A stretch of 64,000 bases of DNA from Streptomyces sp. NRRL B-1140 (GTDB lineage: Bacteria > Actinomycetota > Actinomycetes > Streptomycetales > Streptomycetaceae): NCBI RefSeq assembly GCF_001280065.1, contig NZ_LGEA01000092.1, positions 62,001 through 126,000 on the forward strand, in the 5' to 3' direction. Position 1 is the stretch's first letter, and the number at the start of each line of letters is the position of its first letter. This document shows, one piece after another, positions 8,542 to 20,999 of this stretch. Made by a program: the position numbers and the translations under genes. The notes below the pieces were generated by a model that saw only the letters and a list, made by a program, of their open reading frames with translations, was not told the DNA's origin and ran no database searches.

Positions 8542-9735
8542 ATGGCCGTACGACTCCCCCGCCCACGCCGCTTCGACGTGTACGTCGCCCTGGGCAGTCT
8601 GCTGGGCGGCCTGTTGCTGTGGGCACTCGGGCTGGCCACCCGCCCCGCCACCGAGGTGTACGTGCTGCTGCCGGGCCGCTGGCCGGTGCTGCTGCCGCTG
8701 TCGGTGATGGCCGGCTGCGAGCTGCTGCGGCGCACCGCCCCGCGCACCGCCCTGCTGACGGGCACCGCCGCGATCGTCCTGGACCTCCTCACCCAGGGCA
8801 ACCTCGTCACGATCCTGATGTACACGGACCTGATGTACGCGGCCGTCCTGTACGGCCCGCCCGCCTCGGCACACCGCATCCCGCGGATCACCGGGCTGCT
8901 CACCGTGGCCGGAGCCGTCGTGCCGTTCGCCCTCTGGCGCGAGCCCGAGGCACTGCTGATCGGCGTGGTCACCGGCCTGGTCGCCTTCGGGCCGGCCTCC
9001 ACCGGGCTGATCGTGCGCAACCACCGCGAGGCCGCCGACGCCGCCCGGCTGCGCGCGGAACAGACCGCGCTGCTCGCCGAGATGGACCGCGCCCAGGCCA
9101 TTACCGCCGAACGCGCCCGGATGGCACGCGAGTTGCACGACATGGTCGCCAACCACCTGTCCGCGATCGCCATCCACTCCACCGCGGCCCTCTCCCTCGA
9201 CGACCCGAAGACCTCTCAGGACGCGCTGGTGGTCATCCGCGAGAACAGCGTGGAAGGGCTCGCCGAGATGCGCCGGCTGATCGGCATCCTGCGCGACAGC
9301 AGCGGCGACGTGGAACCGTCCGCCGCTCCCACGCTCGATGGCCTCGCCGGGCTGGTGGACGGCGCCCGCACCAACGGCCTGGACGTCACCCTCGACGCCG
9401 AACGGAGTCAGGTGCCCGCCCCGGTCGAACTCGCCGCCTACCGCATCGTGCAGGAGTCGCTCACCAACGCCCTCAAGCACGCCGCCCCGGGCCGGGTCCA
9501 CGTGTCCCTCGCCCGGCGGGACGGCTCACTCGTCGTCAGCGTGACCAGCCCGTACGGGGACCGGGACGGCCCGCGCGCCCCCGGCTCCGGCGCGGGCCTG
9601 GTCGGCATGAGGGAACGCGTGGCCCTGCTGGACGGCACCTTCGAAGCAGCGCCCGAGAACGCGCCGGAGGGCGCGGTCTGGGCCGTGCGCGCCACCCTCC
9701 CCGTCGACGACACCCTCGAAGGAGACACCGCATGA
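8542..9735 (+). CDS. Sensor histidine kinase (NarL-type, HisKA_3)
   Basis: A 397-residue sensor kinase. The N-terminal half has about five to six membrane helices with little extracytoplasmic loop, suggesting sensing within or at the membrane. The phosphoacceptor box is ARMARELHDMVANHLSAI with the HisKA_3 histidine, and the HATPase N-box is RIVQESLTNALKHA. The ATG at 8542 is preferred to a possible start at 8479 because the protein then begins directly before the first helix; the upstream GGATGG is a weak ribosome site. Its stop overlaps the start of the response regulator (ATGA), so the two are coupled. The stimulus is unknown. Confidence 0.9.
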   Translation: MAVRLPRPRRFDVYVALGSLLGGLLLWALGLATRPATEVYVLLPGRWPVLLPLSVMAGCELLRRTAPRTALLTGTAAIVLDLLTQGNLVTILMYTDLMYAAVLYGPPASAHRIPRITGLLTVAGAVVPFALWREPEALLIGVVTGLVAFGPASTGLIVRNHREAADAARLRAEQTALLAEMDRAQAITAERARMARELHDMVANHLSAIAIHSTAALSLDDPKTSQDALVVIRENSVEGLAEMRRLIGILRDSSGDVEPSAAPTLDGLAGLVDGARTNGLDVTLDAERSQVPAPVELAAYRIVQESLTNALKHAAPGRVHVSLARRDGSLVVSVTSPYGDRDGPRAPGSGAGLVGMRERVALLDGTFEAAPENAPEGAVWAVRATLPVDDTLEGDTA

Positions 9736-10373
9736 TTCGCGTCCTGGTCGCCGAGGACCAGTCGGCCGTCCGCGCCGGCCTGGTCCTCATCCTGCGCAGC
9801 GCGCCCGACATCGAGGTGGTCGGAGAGGCCGCGGACGGCGAGCGGGCGGTGGCACTGGCCCGCGAGCTGCGACCGGACCTGGTGCTGATGGATGTTCAGA
9901 TGCCCCGTATGGACGGGGTGTCGGCGACCCGGCAGGTCGTCGCGGAGCGGCTCGCGGACGTCCTCGTGCTGACCACCTTCGACCTCGACGAATACGTCTT
10001 CGGGGCGCTGCGGGCGGGCGCGTCCGGGTTCCTCCTGAAGAACACCGAGGCGAGGCAGCTGCTGGAGGCCGTGCGGACGGTCGCACGCGGGGAGGGGCTG
10101 ATCGCCCCGGCGGTGACGCGACGGCTGATCGCGGAGTTCGCCGCGAGGCCCGCCCGGGAGCCCGCGGCCGACCCGGCGGTGCTCGACCAGCTGACCCGGC
10201 GGGAACGCGAGGTGCTGGCCTGCCTCGGCGAAGGCCTGTCCAACGCGGGCATCGCGGAGCGGCTCGACATGGCCGAGGCGACCGTGAAAACCCACGTCAG
10301 CAGGCTGCTCGGGAAGCTGGGGCTGCGGAGCCGGGTGCAAGCCGCCGTGCTGGCGCAGGAGTTGGGTGTCTGA
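9732..10373 (+). CDS. LuxR/NarL-family response regulator
   Basis: A 213-residue response regulator paired with the preceding kinase. The receiver domain has acidic residues in VAEDQSAVRAGL, the phosphoacceptor Asp in LVLMDVQMPRMDG and the Lys in FLLKNTEA. The C-terminal GerE/LuxR helix-turn-helix is LTRREREVLACLGEGLSNAGIAERL. It ends 121 bases before the chitinase gene. The chitinase has its own promoter, so regulation of chitinase by this pair is possible but not shown. Confidence 0.92.
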   Translation: MIRVLVAEDQSAVRAGLVLILRSAPDIEVVGEAADGERAVALARELRPDLVLMDVQMPRMDGVSATRQVVAERLADVLVLTTFDLDEYVFGALRAGASGFLLKNTEARQLLEAVRTVARGEGLIAPAVTRRLIAEFAARPAREPAADPAVLDQLTRREREVLACLGEGLSNAGIAERLDMAEATVKTHVSRLLGKLGLRSRVQAAVLAQELGV

Positions 10374-10386
10374 GAACTCCGTGCAT

Positions 10387-10430
10387 GGTGGTCCAGACCT
10401 ATTGACCGGTGGTCCAGACCTTTCTATTCT
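10387..10430 (+). promoter_or_regulatory. Chitinase promoter with two 14-bp direct repeats (DasR-like sites)
   Basis: Two exact copies of GGTGGTCCAGACCT (10387-10400 and 10408-10421) overlap a good promoter: -35 TTGACC (10402-10407), 17-base spacer, -10 TATTCT (10425-10430). Paired 12-14-bp repeats of this kind overlapping the promoter are characteristic of Streptomyces chitinase genes. The GGTC..GACC dyad in each resembles the binding site of DasR, the GntR repressor released by GlcN-6-P (known biology; the assignment here is inference). Confidence 0.85.
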
Positions 10431-10494
10431 CACCGCACCATGTGTGGCGTGAGGCTCAGTCACGCCCCCCACAACTCCATCGAGGAGGCGCAGC

Positions 10495-12318
<1,824 letters not shown>

Positions 12319-12353
12319 GCCGGATCACAGAGAAGTTCGAAGGGTTTCAGACC

Positions 12354-12800
12354 CTAGGCGACATTGACGCGCTGTCCGGGCGGGGCTGCCTCCAGCCACG
12401 CGAGGAACCCGGTCAGCGCGTCTTCGCTCATCGCGAGTTCCAGACGCGTGCCCCGGTGCAGACAGGCCAGGATCACGTGGTCGGAGAGCAGCGCCAGCTC
12501 CTCCTCGCCCTCCGGCACCCGGCGGCCGGCCACCTCGATGGCGGAACGCTCCAGGGTGCGGCGCGGACGCGGCGAGTACGAGAAGACGCGGTACCACTCG
12601 ACGCGGTCACCGTTGTACCGGGCCACCCCGTACGCCCAGCCCTTGCCGTTGGTGTCCCCCTCGGCGGGGGCGTCCCAGCGCATACTGGCGTCGAAGGTGC
12701 CGCCCGAGCGCTGGATCAGCCGGCGGCGCAGACCGAAGACGAACAGGCCCACCACCACGAGGGCCACCACGATTCCGCACACAGTCAGAGCGAGGACCAT
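12354..12800 (-). CDS. DUF2550 family membrane protein
   Basis: A 148-residue protein with one N-terminal membrane helix (VLALTVCGIVVALVVVGLFVF) and a basic/aromatic cytoplasmic domain (GWAYGVARYNGDRVEWYRVFSYSP). It matches DUF2550, a conserved actinobacterial family typically encoded just after atpC. The ATG at 12800 is preferred over GTG 12806, since GAGGAGG sits 9 bases before the ATG but only 3 before the GTG. Function unknown. It is convergent with chitinase. Confidence 0.85.
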   Translation of the reverse strand: MVLALTVCGIVVALVVVGLFVFGLRRRLIQRSGGTFDASMRWDAPAEGDTNGKGWAYGVARYNGDRVEWYRVFSYSPRPRRTLERSAIEVAGRRVPEGEEELALLSDHVILACLHRGTRLELAMSEDALTGFLAWLEAAPPGQRVNVA

Positions 12801-12931
12801 CGACACCGACCTCCTCGTCTCCTAGGTAACGGAACGTAAAAATCACCCACATCCGCCTCAGCCGCGGCCGGGCCCGGATCTCTCCGGTACCCAGCCGCGG
12901 CTGAGTGACGTCATCACACGGCGGACTTCGG

Positions 12932-13309
12932 TCAGCGCGCCGCCGTCGCAGCCCGCAGACGGACGTCCGCGCGGCGCTGGGCCTCCGCGTCGTCCTCCGC
13001 CTTCGCACGCTCGAGCTCCTGCTCCGCGCGCTGGACGTCGATCTCGTCCGACAGCTCGGCGACCTCCGCCAGCAGCGAGAGCTTGTCGTCCGCGAACGAG
13101 ATGAATCCGCCGTGGACCGCGGCGACGACCGTCCCGCCGTCGCTCGTGCGGATGGTCACCGGGCCCGACTCCAGCACACCGAGCAGCGGCTGGTGACCGG
13201 GCATGACGCCGATGTCGCCGGACGTGGTGCGCGCGACGACCAGGGTGGCCTGGCCGGACCAGACCTCACGGTCGGCCGCGACCAGCGCGACGTGCAGCTC
13301 AGCAGCCAA
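12932..13309 (-). CDS. atpC: ATP synthase F1 epsilon subunit
   Basis: A 125-residue epsilon subunit of the F1Fo ATP synthase, part of the central stalk and an inhibitor of ATP hydrolysis. The N-terminal beta-sandwich includes GDIGVMPGHQPLLGVLESG, the family hallmark, and the C-terminal helical hairpin is short and Ala/Glu/Arg rich. It is last in the operon and separated from atpD by 117 bases containing two hairpins, unlike the tight spacing elsewhere. Confidence 0.95.
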   Translation of the reverse strand: MAAELHVALVAADREVWSGQATLVVARTTSGDIGVMPGHQPLLGVLESGPVTIRTSDGGTVVAAVHGGFISFADDKLSLLAEVAELSDEIDVQRAEQELERAKAEDDAEAQRRADVRLRAATAAR

Positions 13310-13328
13310 GGGTGGCTCCTCGGGTCAC

Positions 13329-13350
13329 CACCCGGCGGGAGTGCCGGGTG
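13329..13350 (-). promoter_or_regulatory. Hairpin in the atpC leader
   Basis: An 8-bp perfect stem (CACCCGGC 13329-13336 with GCCGGGTG 13343-13350) lies 20 bases upstream of the atpC start codon and could influence its translation or the stability of a processed atpC message. Confidence 0.5.
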
Positions 13351-13375
13351 TTGGTTACAAGTCTAGTAGGCGTGA

Positions 13376-13407
13376 ATGAGGGGGCGGGACGAACCCCGCC
13401 CCCTCAT
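13376..13407 (-). terminator. Strong intra-operon hairpin between atpD and atpC
   Basis: A 13-bp perfect G/C-rich stem (13376-13388 with 13395-13407, arm ATGAGGGGGCGGG) closes a 6-base loop 20 bases after the atpD stop. It has the form of a factor-independent terminator or an mRNA 3'-end stabiliser, placed before the last gene of the operon. Confidence 0.75.
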
Positions 13408-13426
13408 GACTCGAGCGCTGCCCGGG

Positions 13427-14863
<1,437 letters not shown>

Positions 14864-15781
14864 TTATCGGTCACTCCCCGCGGTCGCGTCGGCCAGGGCG
14901 CTCGCGCCACCGACGATCTCGCTGATTTCCTGGGTGATTTCGGCCTGGCGGGCCTGGTTGGCAAGCCGGGTGAGCGTCTCGATGAGCTCTCCGGCGTTGT
15001 CGGTGGCCGACTTCATCGCGCGCCGCGTGGCGGCGTGCTTGGAGGCGGCCGACTGGAGCAGCGCGTTGTAGATGCGGCTCTCGACGTAGCGCGGCAGGAG
15101 GGCGTCGAGGACGTCCTCCGCCGAGGGCTCGAAGTCGAACAGCGGGAGGATCTCGCCCTTGGGCGCCGCCTCCGCCGCGACCTCGTCGAGGCTGAGCGGC
15201 AGCAGCCGGGCCTCGATCGCCGTCTGCGTCATCATCGACACGAACTCGGTGTAGACGATGTGGAGCTCGTCCACGCCGCCCTCGGCCGTCTCCGTCTCGA
15301 TGGCCTCGATCAGCGGGGCCGCGACCTTCTTGGCGTCCGCGTACGACGGGTCGTCGGTGAAGCCCGTGAACGACTCCGCGATCTTGCGCTCGCGGAAGTT
15401 GTAGTGGGCGACACCACGGCGGCCGACGATGAAGTTGACGACCTCCTTGCCCTCGGCCTCAAGCTTCGCCGTCAGCTTCTCCGCGGCCTTGATGGCGTTG
15501 GAGTTGAAGGCGCCGGCCAGACCGCGGTCGCTCGTGAGGAGCAGGACCGCGGCGCGGGTCGGGTTCTCGGCCTCCGTCGTCAGCGGGTGCTTGGTGTTGG
15601 ATCCGGTCGCCACCGCCGTGACCGCGCGGGTGAGCTCGGTCGCGTACGGGGTGGAGGCCGCCACCTTGCGCTGCGCCTTGACGACGCGCGAGGCGGCGAT
15701 CATCTCCATCGCCTTGGTGATCTTCTTGGTCGCGGAGACGGATCGGATGCGACGCTTGTAGACCCGGAGCTGGGCTCCCAT
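14864..15781 (-). CDS. atpG: ATP synthase F1 gamma subunit
   Basis: A 305-residue rotor subunit. The N-terminal coiled-coil strand begins [31 protein letters not shown], abbreviated here by its hallmark KKITKAMEM, and the C-terminal helix includes [20 protein letters not shown], the shaft that turns within the alpha/beta ring. It sits between atpA (20 bases upstream) and atpD (abutting). Confidence 0.97.
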   Translation of the reverse strand: MGAQLRVYKRRIRSVSATKKITKAMEMIAASRVVKAQRKVAASTPYATELTRAVTAVATGSNTKHPLTTEAENPTRAAVLLLTSDRGLAGAFNSNAIKAAEKLTAKLEAEGKEVVNFIVGRRGVAHYNFRERKIAESFTGFTDDPSYADAKKVAAPLIEAIETETAEGGVDELHIVYTEFVSMMTQTAIEARLLPLSLDEVAAEAAPKGEILPLFDFEPSAEDVLDALLPRYVESRIYNALLQSAASKHAATRRAMKSATDNAGELIETLTRLANQARQAEITQEISEIVGGASALADATAGSDR

Positions 15782-15801
15782 GAGTCAGGTCCCTTCCGTC
15801 G

Positions 15802-17391
15802 TCACTTACCGGCAGCCGGGGTGTCCTCGCCGAGCAGCTTGCCGTCGGAGGTCTCGAACTGCTTCTTGAACTCCGCGATGGCCTCGGCGACGGCCTGCAG
15901 GGTGTCGTCGGACATCTTGCCGCCCTCGCGGATGGAGGTCATCAGGCCCTGCTCCTTGCGGTGCAGGTAGTCCAGCAGCTCCTTCTCGAAGCGGCGGATG
16001 TCGGCGACGGGGACGTCGTCCATCTTGCCGGTGGTGCCGGCCCAGACGGAGACGACCTGGTCCTCGGTGGCCATCGGCTGGTACTGCGGCTGCTTCAGCA
16101 GCTCGACCATGCGCTGACCGCGCTCCAGCTGCGCCTTGGACGCGGCGTCCAGGTCCGAACCGAAGGCGGCGAACGCCTCCAGCTCACGGAACTGGGCGAG
16201 GTCCACGCGCAGACGGCCGGAGACCTGCTTCATCGCCTTGTGCTGCGCGGAACCACCGACTCGGGAGACGGAGATACCGACGTTCAGCGCGGGGCGCTGA
16301 CCGGCGTTGAACAGGTCCGACTCCAGGAAGCACTGGCCGTCGGTGATGGAGATGACGTTGGTCGGGATGAACGCCGAGACGTCGTTGGCCTTGGTCTCGA
16401 CGATCGGCAGACCGGTCATCGAGCCGGCACCCATCTCGTCGGAGAGCTTGGCGCAGCGCTCCAGCAGGCGGGAGTGCAGGTAGAAGACGTCACCCGGGTA
16501 GGCCTCACGGCCCGGCGGGCGGCGCAGCAGCAGCGACACGGCGCGGTAGGCGTCGGCCTGCTTCGACAGGTCGTCGAAGATGATCAGGACGTGCTTGCCC
16601 TCGTACATCCACTGCTGGCCGATGGCCGAACCGGTGTACGGCGCCAGGTACTTGAAGCCGGCCGGGTCGGACGCCGGGGCGGCGACGATGGTCGTGTACT
16701 CCAGCGCGCCGGCCTCTTCCAGAGCGCCGCGCACACCGGCGATCGTGGAGCCCTTCTGGCCGATGGCGACGTAGATGCAGCGGACCTGCTTGTTCGGGTC
16801 GCCCGAGCGCCAGTTGTCGCGCTGGTTGATGATCGTGTCGACGGCCAGGGCGGTCTTGCCGGTCTGGCGGTCACCGATGATCAGCTGACGCTGACCACGG
16901 CCGACGGGGGTCATCGCGTCGACGGCCTTGTAGCCCGTCTCCATCGGCTCGTGCACCGACTTGCGCTGCATGACCGTGGGGGCCTGCAGCTCCAGGGCGC
17001 GGCGGCCCTCGGACTCGATCTCGCCGAGGCCGTCGATCGGGTTGCCGAGGGGGTCGACCACGCGGCCGAGGTAGCCCTCGCCCACCGCGACGGAGAGAAC
17101 CTCACCGGTACGCGAGACCGGCTGACCCTCCTCGATGCCGCTGAACTCACCGAGGACGATGGCACCGATCTCGCGCTCCTCGAGGTTGAGGGCGAGGCCG
17201 AGGGTGCCGTCCTCGAACTTCAGCAGCTCGTTGGCCATGGTCGAGGGCAGACCCTCGACCTTCGCGATGCCGTCGCCGGCAAAGGTGACCGTACCGACCT
17301 CCTCGCGCGAGGCCGCGTCCGGCTTGTACGCCTGGACGAAGTTCTCCAGCGCGTCCCGGATCTCCTCCGGCCGGATCGTGAGCTCCGCCAT
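15802..17391 (-). CDS. atpA: ATP synthase F1 alpha subunit
   Basis: The 529-residue alpha subunit, with the non-catalytic nucleotide site GDRQTGKT (173-180) and the alpha-type signature blocks [20 protein letters not shown] and [15 protein letters not shown]. The C-terminal extension is slightly longer than in E. coli, as usual in actinobacteria. The 5' leader of 124 bases carries a two-tier hairpin, which suggests separate control of message stability or translation. Confidence 0.98.
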   Translation of the reverse strand: MAELTIRPEEIRDALENFVQAYKPDAASREEVGTVTFAGDGIAKVEGLPSTMANELLKFEDGTLGLALNLEEREIGAIVLGEFSGIEEGQPVSRTGEVLSVAVGEGYLGRVVDPLGNPIDGLGEIESEGRRALELQAPTVMQRKSVHEPMETGYKAVDAMTPVGRGQRQLIIGDRQTGKTALAVDTIINQRDNWRSGDPNKQVRCIYVAIGQKGSTIAGVRGALEEAGALEYTTIVAAPASDPAGFKYLAPYTGSAIGQQWMYEGKHVLIIFDDLSKQADAYRAVSLLLRRPPGREAYPGDVFYLHSRLLERCAKLSDEMGAGSMTGLPIVETKANDVSAFIPTNVISITDGQCFLESDLFNAGQRPALNVGISVSRVGGSAQHKAMKQVSGRLRVDLAQFRELEAFAAFGSDLDAASKAQLERGQRMVELLKQPQYQPMATEDQVVSVWAGTTGKMDDVPVADIRRFEKELLDYLHRKEQGLMTSIREGGKMSDDTLQAVAEAIAEFKKQFETSDGKLLGEDTPAAGK

Positions 17392-17411
17392 CTGGGTTCC
17401 CTGCTCTCCTT

Positions 17412-17475
17412 GTTGGGCCCGAAGTTTCTTAGGGGGTCTGGGGGCGACCCCCAGGATTCTTCTGCACGGCCCAAC
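17412..17475 (-). promoter_or_regulatory. Two-tier stem-loop in the atpA leader
   Basis: An outer 8-bp stem (GTTGGGCC 17412-17419 with GGCCCAAC 17468-17475) encloses an inner 7-bp stem (CTGGGGG 17438-17444 with CCCCCAG 17448-17454, loop CGA). It lies between atpH and atpA, about 20 bases before the atpA start. It may set the relative level of F1 alpha versus delta by attenuation or processing. Confidence 0.6.
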
Positions 17476-17515
17476 CAGGGCCGTCGTAAGTACGTTGTGC
17501 CTATTGAGTTGCTGC

Positions 17516-18331
17516 TCAGCCGGCGAGCCGGCGGCTGGCGTCCTCGATACGGTCCGCGAGGGAGCCGTTGATGACCTCGTCGCCGACCTGCACCCGGATT
17601 CCGCCGAGGACCTCGGGGTCCACGTCCAGGTTGAGGTGCATGGTGCGGCCGTAGAGCTTCGCGAGGGCGGCGCCCAGGCGCTGCTTCTGCGGGTCGCTCA
17701 GCGGCACCGCCGAGGTGACGATCGCCACCATGCGGTCCCGGCGTTCGGCGGCCAGCTTGGACAGGGACTCCAGTCCCGCCTCCAGGCTACGTCCCCGCGG
17801 CGCGGTCACAAGGCGCGTGACCAGACGCTCGGTGGCCGACTGGGCCCGGCCGCCGAGGAGGCTGCGCAGCAGCTCGCCCTTGGCCGAGGTGGTGGCCTTG
17901 CGGTCGGTCAGCGCGGCCCGCAGCTCGGTGCTGCCGGAGACGATCCGGCCGAACCGGAACAGCTCGTCCTCGACGTCGTCGAGCTTGCCTGCCTGCTGCG
18001 CGGCGGTGAGGTCGGCGGTGTTCGCCAGCTCCTCCAGCGCGTCCACCAGGTCGCGGGACTGCGACCAGCGGGAGCGCACCATGCCGGCCACCAGGTCGGC
18101 GGCGGGGCCGCTGACCTGGGTGCCGAGCAGACGCTGGGCCAGCTCGGCCTTCGCCTCCGCGGCCTGCGCCGGGTCGGTGAGGACCCGACGCAGCGACACC
18201 TCGCGGTCGAGCAGCGCGGTGACGGCGGCCAGCTCGTCGGCGAGCGAAGCCGCGTTGGCGGACGTCGAGTCCGTCAGCGCGTCGAGACGCTCACGTGCGG
18301 CTGCCAGGGCCTCGCGGCTCGCTCCGTTCAT
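17516..18331 (-). CDS. atpH: ATP synthase delta subunit
   Basis: A 271-residue delta (OSCP-like) subunit linking the peripheral stalk to F1. It is longer than the ~180-residue E. coli protein because of an N-terminal extension typical of Streptomyces. The C-terminal block [20 protein letters not shown] is the diagnostic delta signature. The gene overlaps atpF by 4 bases. Confidence 0.96.
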   Translation of the reverse strand: MNGASREALAAARERLDALTDSTSANAASLADELAAVTALLDREVSLRRVLTDPAQAAEAKAELAQRLLGTQVSGPAADLVAGMVRSRWSQSRDLVDALEELANTADLTAAQQAGKLDDVEDELFRFGRIVSGSTELRAALTDRKATTSAKGELLRSLLGGRAQSATERLVTRLVTAPRGRSLEAGLESLSKLAAERRDRMVAIVTSAVPLSDPQKQRLGAALAKLYGRTMHLNLDVDPEVLGGIRVQVGDEVINGSLADRIEDASRRLAG

Positions 18332-18876
18332 CGCCCGGCCTCGGCCTTCTCCTCGAGCTCGTCGAGGAACCGGTCGATCACGCGGCTCTGGCGGGCGTGG
18401 TCCTCGAGGGACTCCCCGACGAGCTTGCCGGCCAGGTCGGTGGCGAGCTTGCCGACGTCCTGGCGCAGCGCGGACGCGGCGACCTTGCGGTCCGCCTCGA
18501 TCTGGGCGTGACCGGCGGCGACGATCTCCTCGCGCTGCCGCTGGCCCTCGGCCCGCATCTCGGCGATGAGCGCGGCACCCTGCTCCTGCGCCTCCTGGCG
18601 CAGGCGCGCGGCCTCGTGCCGGGCCTCGGCGAGCTGTGCCTTGTACTGCTCAAGGACGCTCTGGGCCTCGACCTTCATGGTCTCGGCCTCTTCGATACCG
18701 CCTTCGATCGCCGCGCGGCGCTCCTCCAGAACCTTGTTGATGTTCGGAAGCAGCTTCTTCCAGAAGAAGAAGAACACGATGGCGAAGGCGATGGTGCCGA
18801 CGAGCAGCTCGGGGCCCGGAGGAATGAGCGGGTTCTGCTCTTCCTCGGCCGCCAGCTGCACCAGGTTGGCGATCAC
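18328..18876 (-). CDS. atpF: ATP synthase Fo b subunit
   Basis: A 182-residue peripheral stalk subunit. One N-terminal membrane helix (ELLVGTIAFAIVFFFFWKKLLP) is followed by a long Ala/Glu/Arg-rich coiled coil. The stop overlaps the atpH start by 4 bases, and atpE lies 38 bases upstream. Confidence 0.97.
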   Translation of the reverse strand: MIANLVQLAAEEEQNPLIPPGPELLVGTIAFAIVFFFFWKKLLPNINKVLEERRAAIEGGIEEAETMKVEAQSVLEQYKAQLAEARHEAARLRQEAQEQGAALIAEMRAEGQRQREEIVAAGHAQIEADRKVAASALRQDVGKLATDLAGKLVGESLEDHARQSRVIDRFLDELEEKAEAGR

Positions 18877-18914
18877 ATCAGTGCCTTTCGTCGAAACGTG
18901 TCGGTAGGGAAGTC

Positions 18915-19220
<306 letters not shown>

Positions 19221-20039
19221 TCAGTGGTGCTCGGCGAGAGCGCCCTGGATGTACGTGCAGGCGAGGAGTACGAAGACGTACGCCTGGACGGCCTGCACGA
19301 AAAGCTCGAAGCCGATCATGGCGATGGTCATGACGAAGGAGACACCGGCCGCCGGGACCATCCAGCTGTTCAGCAGGTACCAGGAGGCGACGGTGAACAT
19401 GACCAGCATCAGGTGGCCGGCGAACATGTTCGCGAACAGTCGCACCGCGTGCGTGAACGGCCGGACGAGCAGGTTCGAGAAGAACTCGATGACCATGACG
19501 AGCGGCAGCACCGGGCCGAGCGACTTGTCGTAGCCGGTGATGTTCTTGAAGAACCCGACGAAGCCGTGCCGCTTGAAGGTCAGCGAAACCCAGGTCACGT
19601 AGACGATCGCGGCGAGGACGGCCGGGTACGCGATGATCGACGACACCGGGAACTGCGCGAGCGGGATCACGGACCAGATGTTCATGATCCAGATGAAGAA
19701 GAACAACGAGACCATGAACGGGACGTACTTCTCGCCCTCACGCTTGCCGAGCGTCTCGTAGACGATGCCGCGGCGGACGAAGTCGTAGCCGGCCTCACCG
19801 ACCATCTGCAGCTTGCCCGGCACCACCTTGGCCTTGCCGAAGGCCGCGTAGAAGAAGCCGATGACAAGGACGGTGGTGATGATGGCGAGCAGCATCACCT
19901 TGTTGAACTCGAACCCCCCGACCGTGGTGATCGGCTTGAAGAGGAACGAGTGCAGGCCCGGAGCCGGAAAACCACACCCGTTGTCGGACATGATCCGACA
20001 GCTCCAGTCAAAGGCGAGCTGGGTCTGGTCAGCACTCAC
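19221..20039 (-). CDS. atpB: ATP synthase Fo a subunit
   Basis: A 272-residue stator channel subunit with several membrane helices. The essential Arg is in the block RPFTHAVRLFANMFAGHLML. The GTG at 20039 (protein starting VSADQTQLAFDW) is preferred over an in-frame start at 20075 because AAGGAG lies 6 bases upstream. The N-terminal Cys/His segment before the first helix is periplasmic. Confidence 0.96.
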   Translation of the reverse strand: MSADQTQLAFDWSCRIMSDNGCGFPAPGLHSFLFKPITTVGGFEFNKVMLLAIITTVLVIGFFYAAFGKAKVVPGKLQMVGEAGYDFVRRGIVYETLGKREGEKYVPFMVSLFFFIWIMNIWSVIPLAQFPVSSIIAYPAVLAAIVYVTWVSLTFKRHGFVGFFKNITGYDKSLGPVLPLVMVIEFFSNLLVRPFTHAVRLFANMFAGHLMLVMFTVASWYLLNSWMVPAAGVSFVMTIAMIGFELFVQAVQAYVFVLLACTYIQGALAEHH

Positions 20040-20264
20040 CGCGGGCTCCTTCGGCGTGACGCATAGGTACGGCAACCTCGTTGTGTCGGCGCGGCGCGCA
20101 GCCGCGGATCGGCACCGGACTGGTGTTACGGATGTGAGAGCGGCTGGGGGGCATCGAGCCTCGCGTTCGAGCAGGCGTCAGCTCAGATGCCCGCGCCCGC
20201 GATGCCGCAGTTGGCACCGGACGATAGCAGGAGTTCCTACTGCCCTTTATCGCGCCCCTACTCG

Positions 20265-20702
20265 TCACGACGACGGTCCGGTCTTCTCGGGCTTCTCGCT
20301 CTTCGCGGAGTCCGGGTCGATGTAGAAGATCTTGGCCTTCATATGCGCACGAGCCTGCGCAGCCATCCACACGACGGTCGCGATGACGAGCCCGAGGGCG
20401 AACGTCTTCGGGTTGAAGAGAGAAGTGTCCTTGAAGACAGCAGCGAAGATCAAAAGCAGCAGCAGCTGAGCGCCATAAAGCATCAGGCCCATGGCCTGGA
20501 ACAGCTGCGGGAGCGTTTTTGCCGTCCACTGAAGAACGAACAGGCCGATTCCCATGAAGAGGACGGCCAGAACGACGCCGACGGCCGCTCCGATGGCTCC
20601 CTTACCTCCGGCCACCACACCACTGACGGCGACCACAACAGCACCGGCAGCCGCTGTAGGCACAGCGCACTGCAAGAGGTTCCGGGCGTCATTGGACGGC
20701 AT
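20265..20702 (-). CDS. atpI: AtpI-like membrane protein at head of atp operon
   Basis: A 145-residue protein with about four hydrophobic segments, first in the operon and 225 bases upstream of atpB. The position and the helix pattern match actinobacterial AtpI, thought to aid c-ring assembly (family knowledge). The start ATG 20702 has GGAG eight bases upstream. The C-terminus is short and charged. Sequence conservation of this family is poor, so the name rests partly on position. Confidence 0.8.
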   Translation of the reverse strand: MPSNDARNLLQCAVPTAAAGAVVVAVSGVVAGGKGAIGAAVGVVLAVLFMGIGLFVLQWTAKTLPQLFQAMGLMLYGAQLLLLLIFAAVFKDTSLFNPKTFALGLVIATVVWMAAQARAHMKAKIFYIDPDSAKSEKPEKTGPSS

Positions 20703-20999
20703 GGCGGCAACTCCGCTTTCGCAGGGGGCAGGGGTGTCGTCATGGACGAGCGTAGTCCCGGGCTGAGTGGAGACCTCACACCAATGGACCGTCGCACTAC
20801 GGTCCTTCGGCTCTATCCGGGGGGTTCTCGTGAACCGTATCACAAACTATTTGATGCAGTCTTTACCTGAAGGTGTGCGGACTCTCACACATGAGAGTGA
20901 ACATGCGCGTCTGAGCGAGAACAGCGCCGAGATGTCTGGTATTGGGCGCTTCGCACCCCCATCGCAACCCCACGACTTGGCAATGCTCTCGTCAGATTC
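20703..20999 (-). promoter_or_regulatory. wecA-atpI intergenic region, probable atp operon promoter
   Basis: A 297-base gap with no convincing gene. It contains an AT-rich stretch near 20836-20868 (CACAAACTATTTGATGCAG) that is a plausible promoter core for the minus-strand atp operon, and a small hairpin ACTCTC-ACACAT-GAGAGT near 20880-20897. Exact promoter boxes cannot be assigned. Confidence 0.4.
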
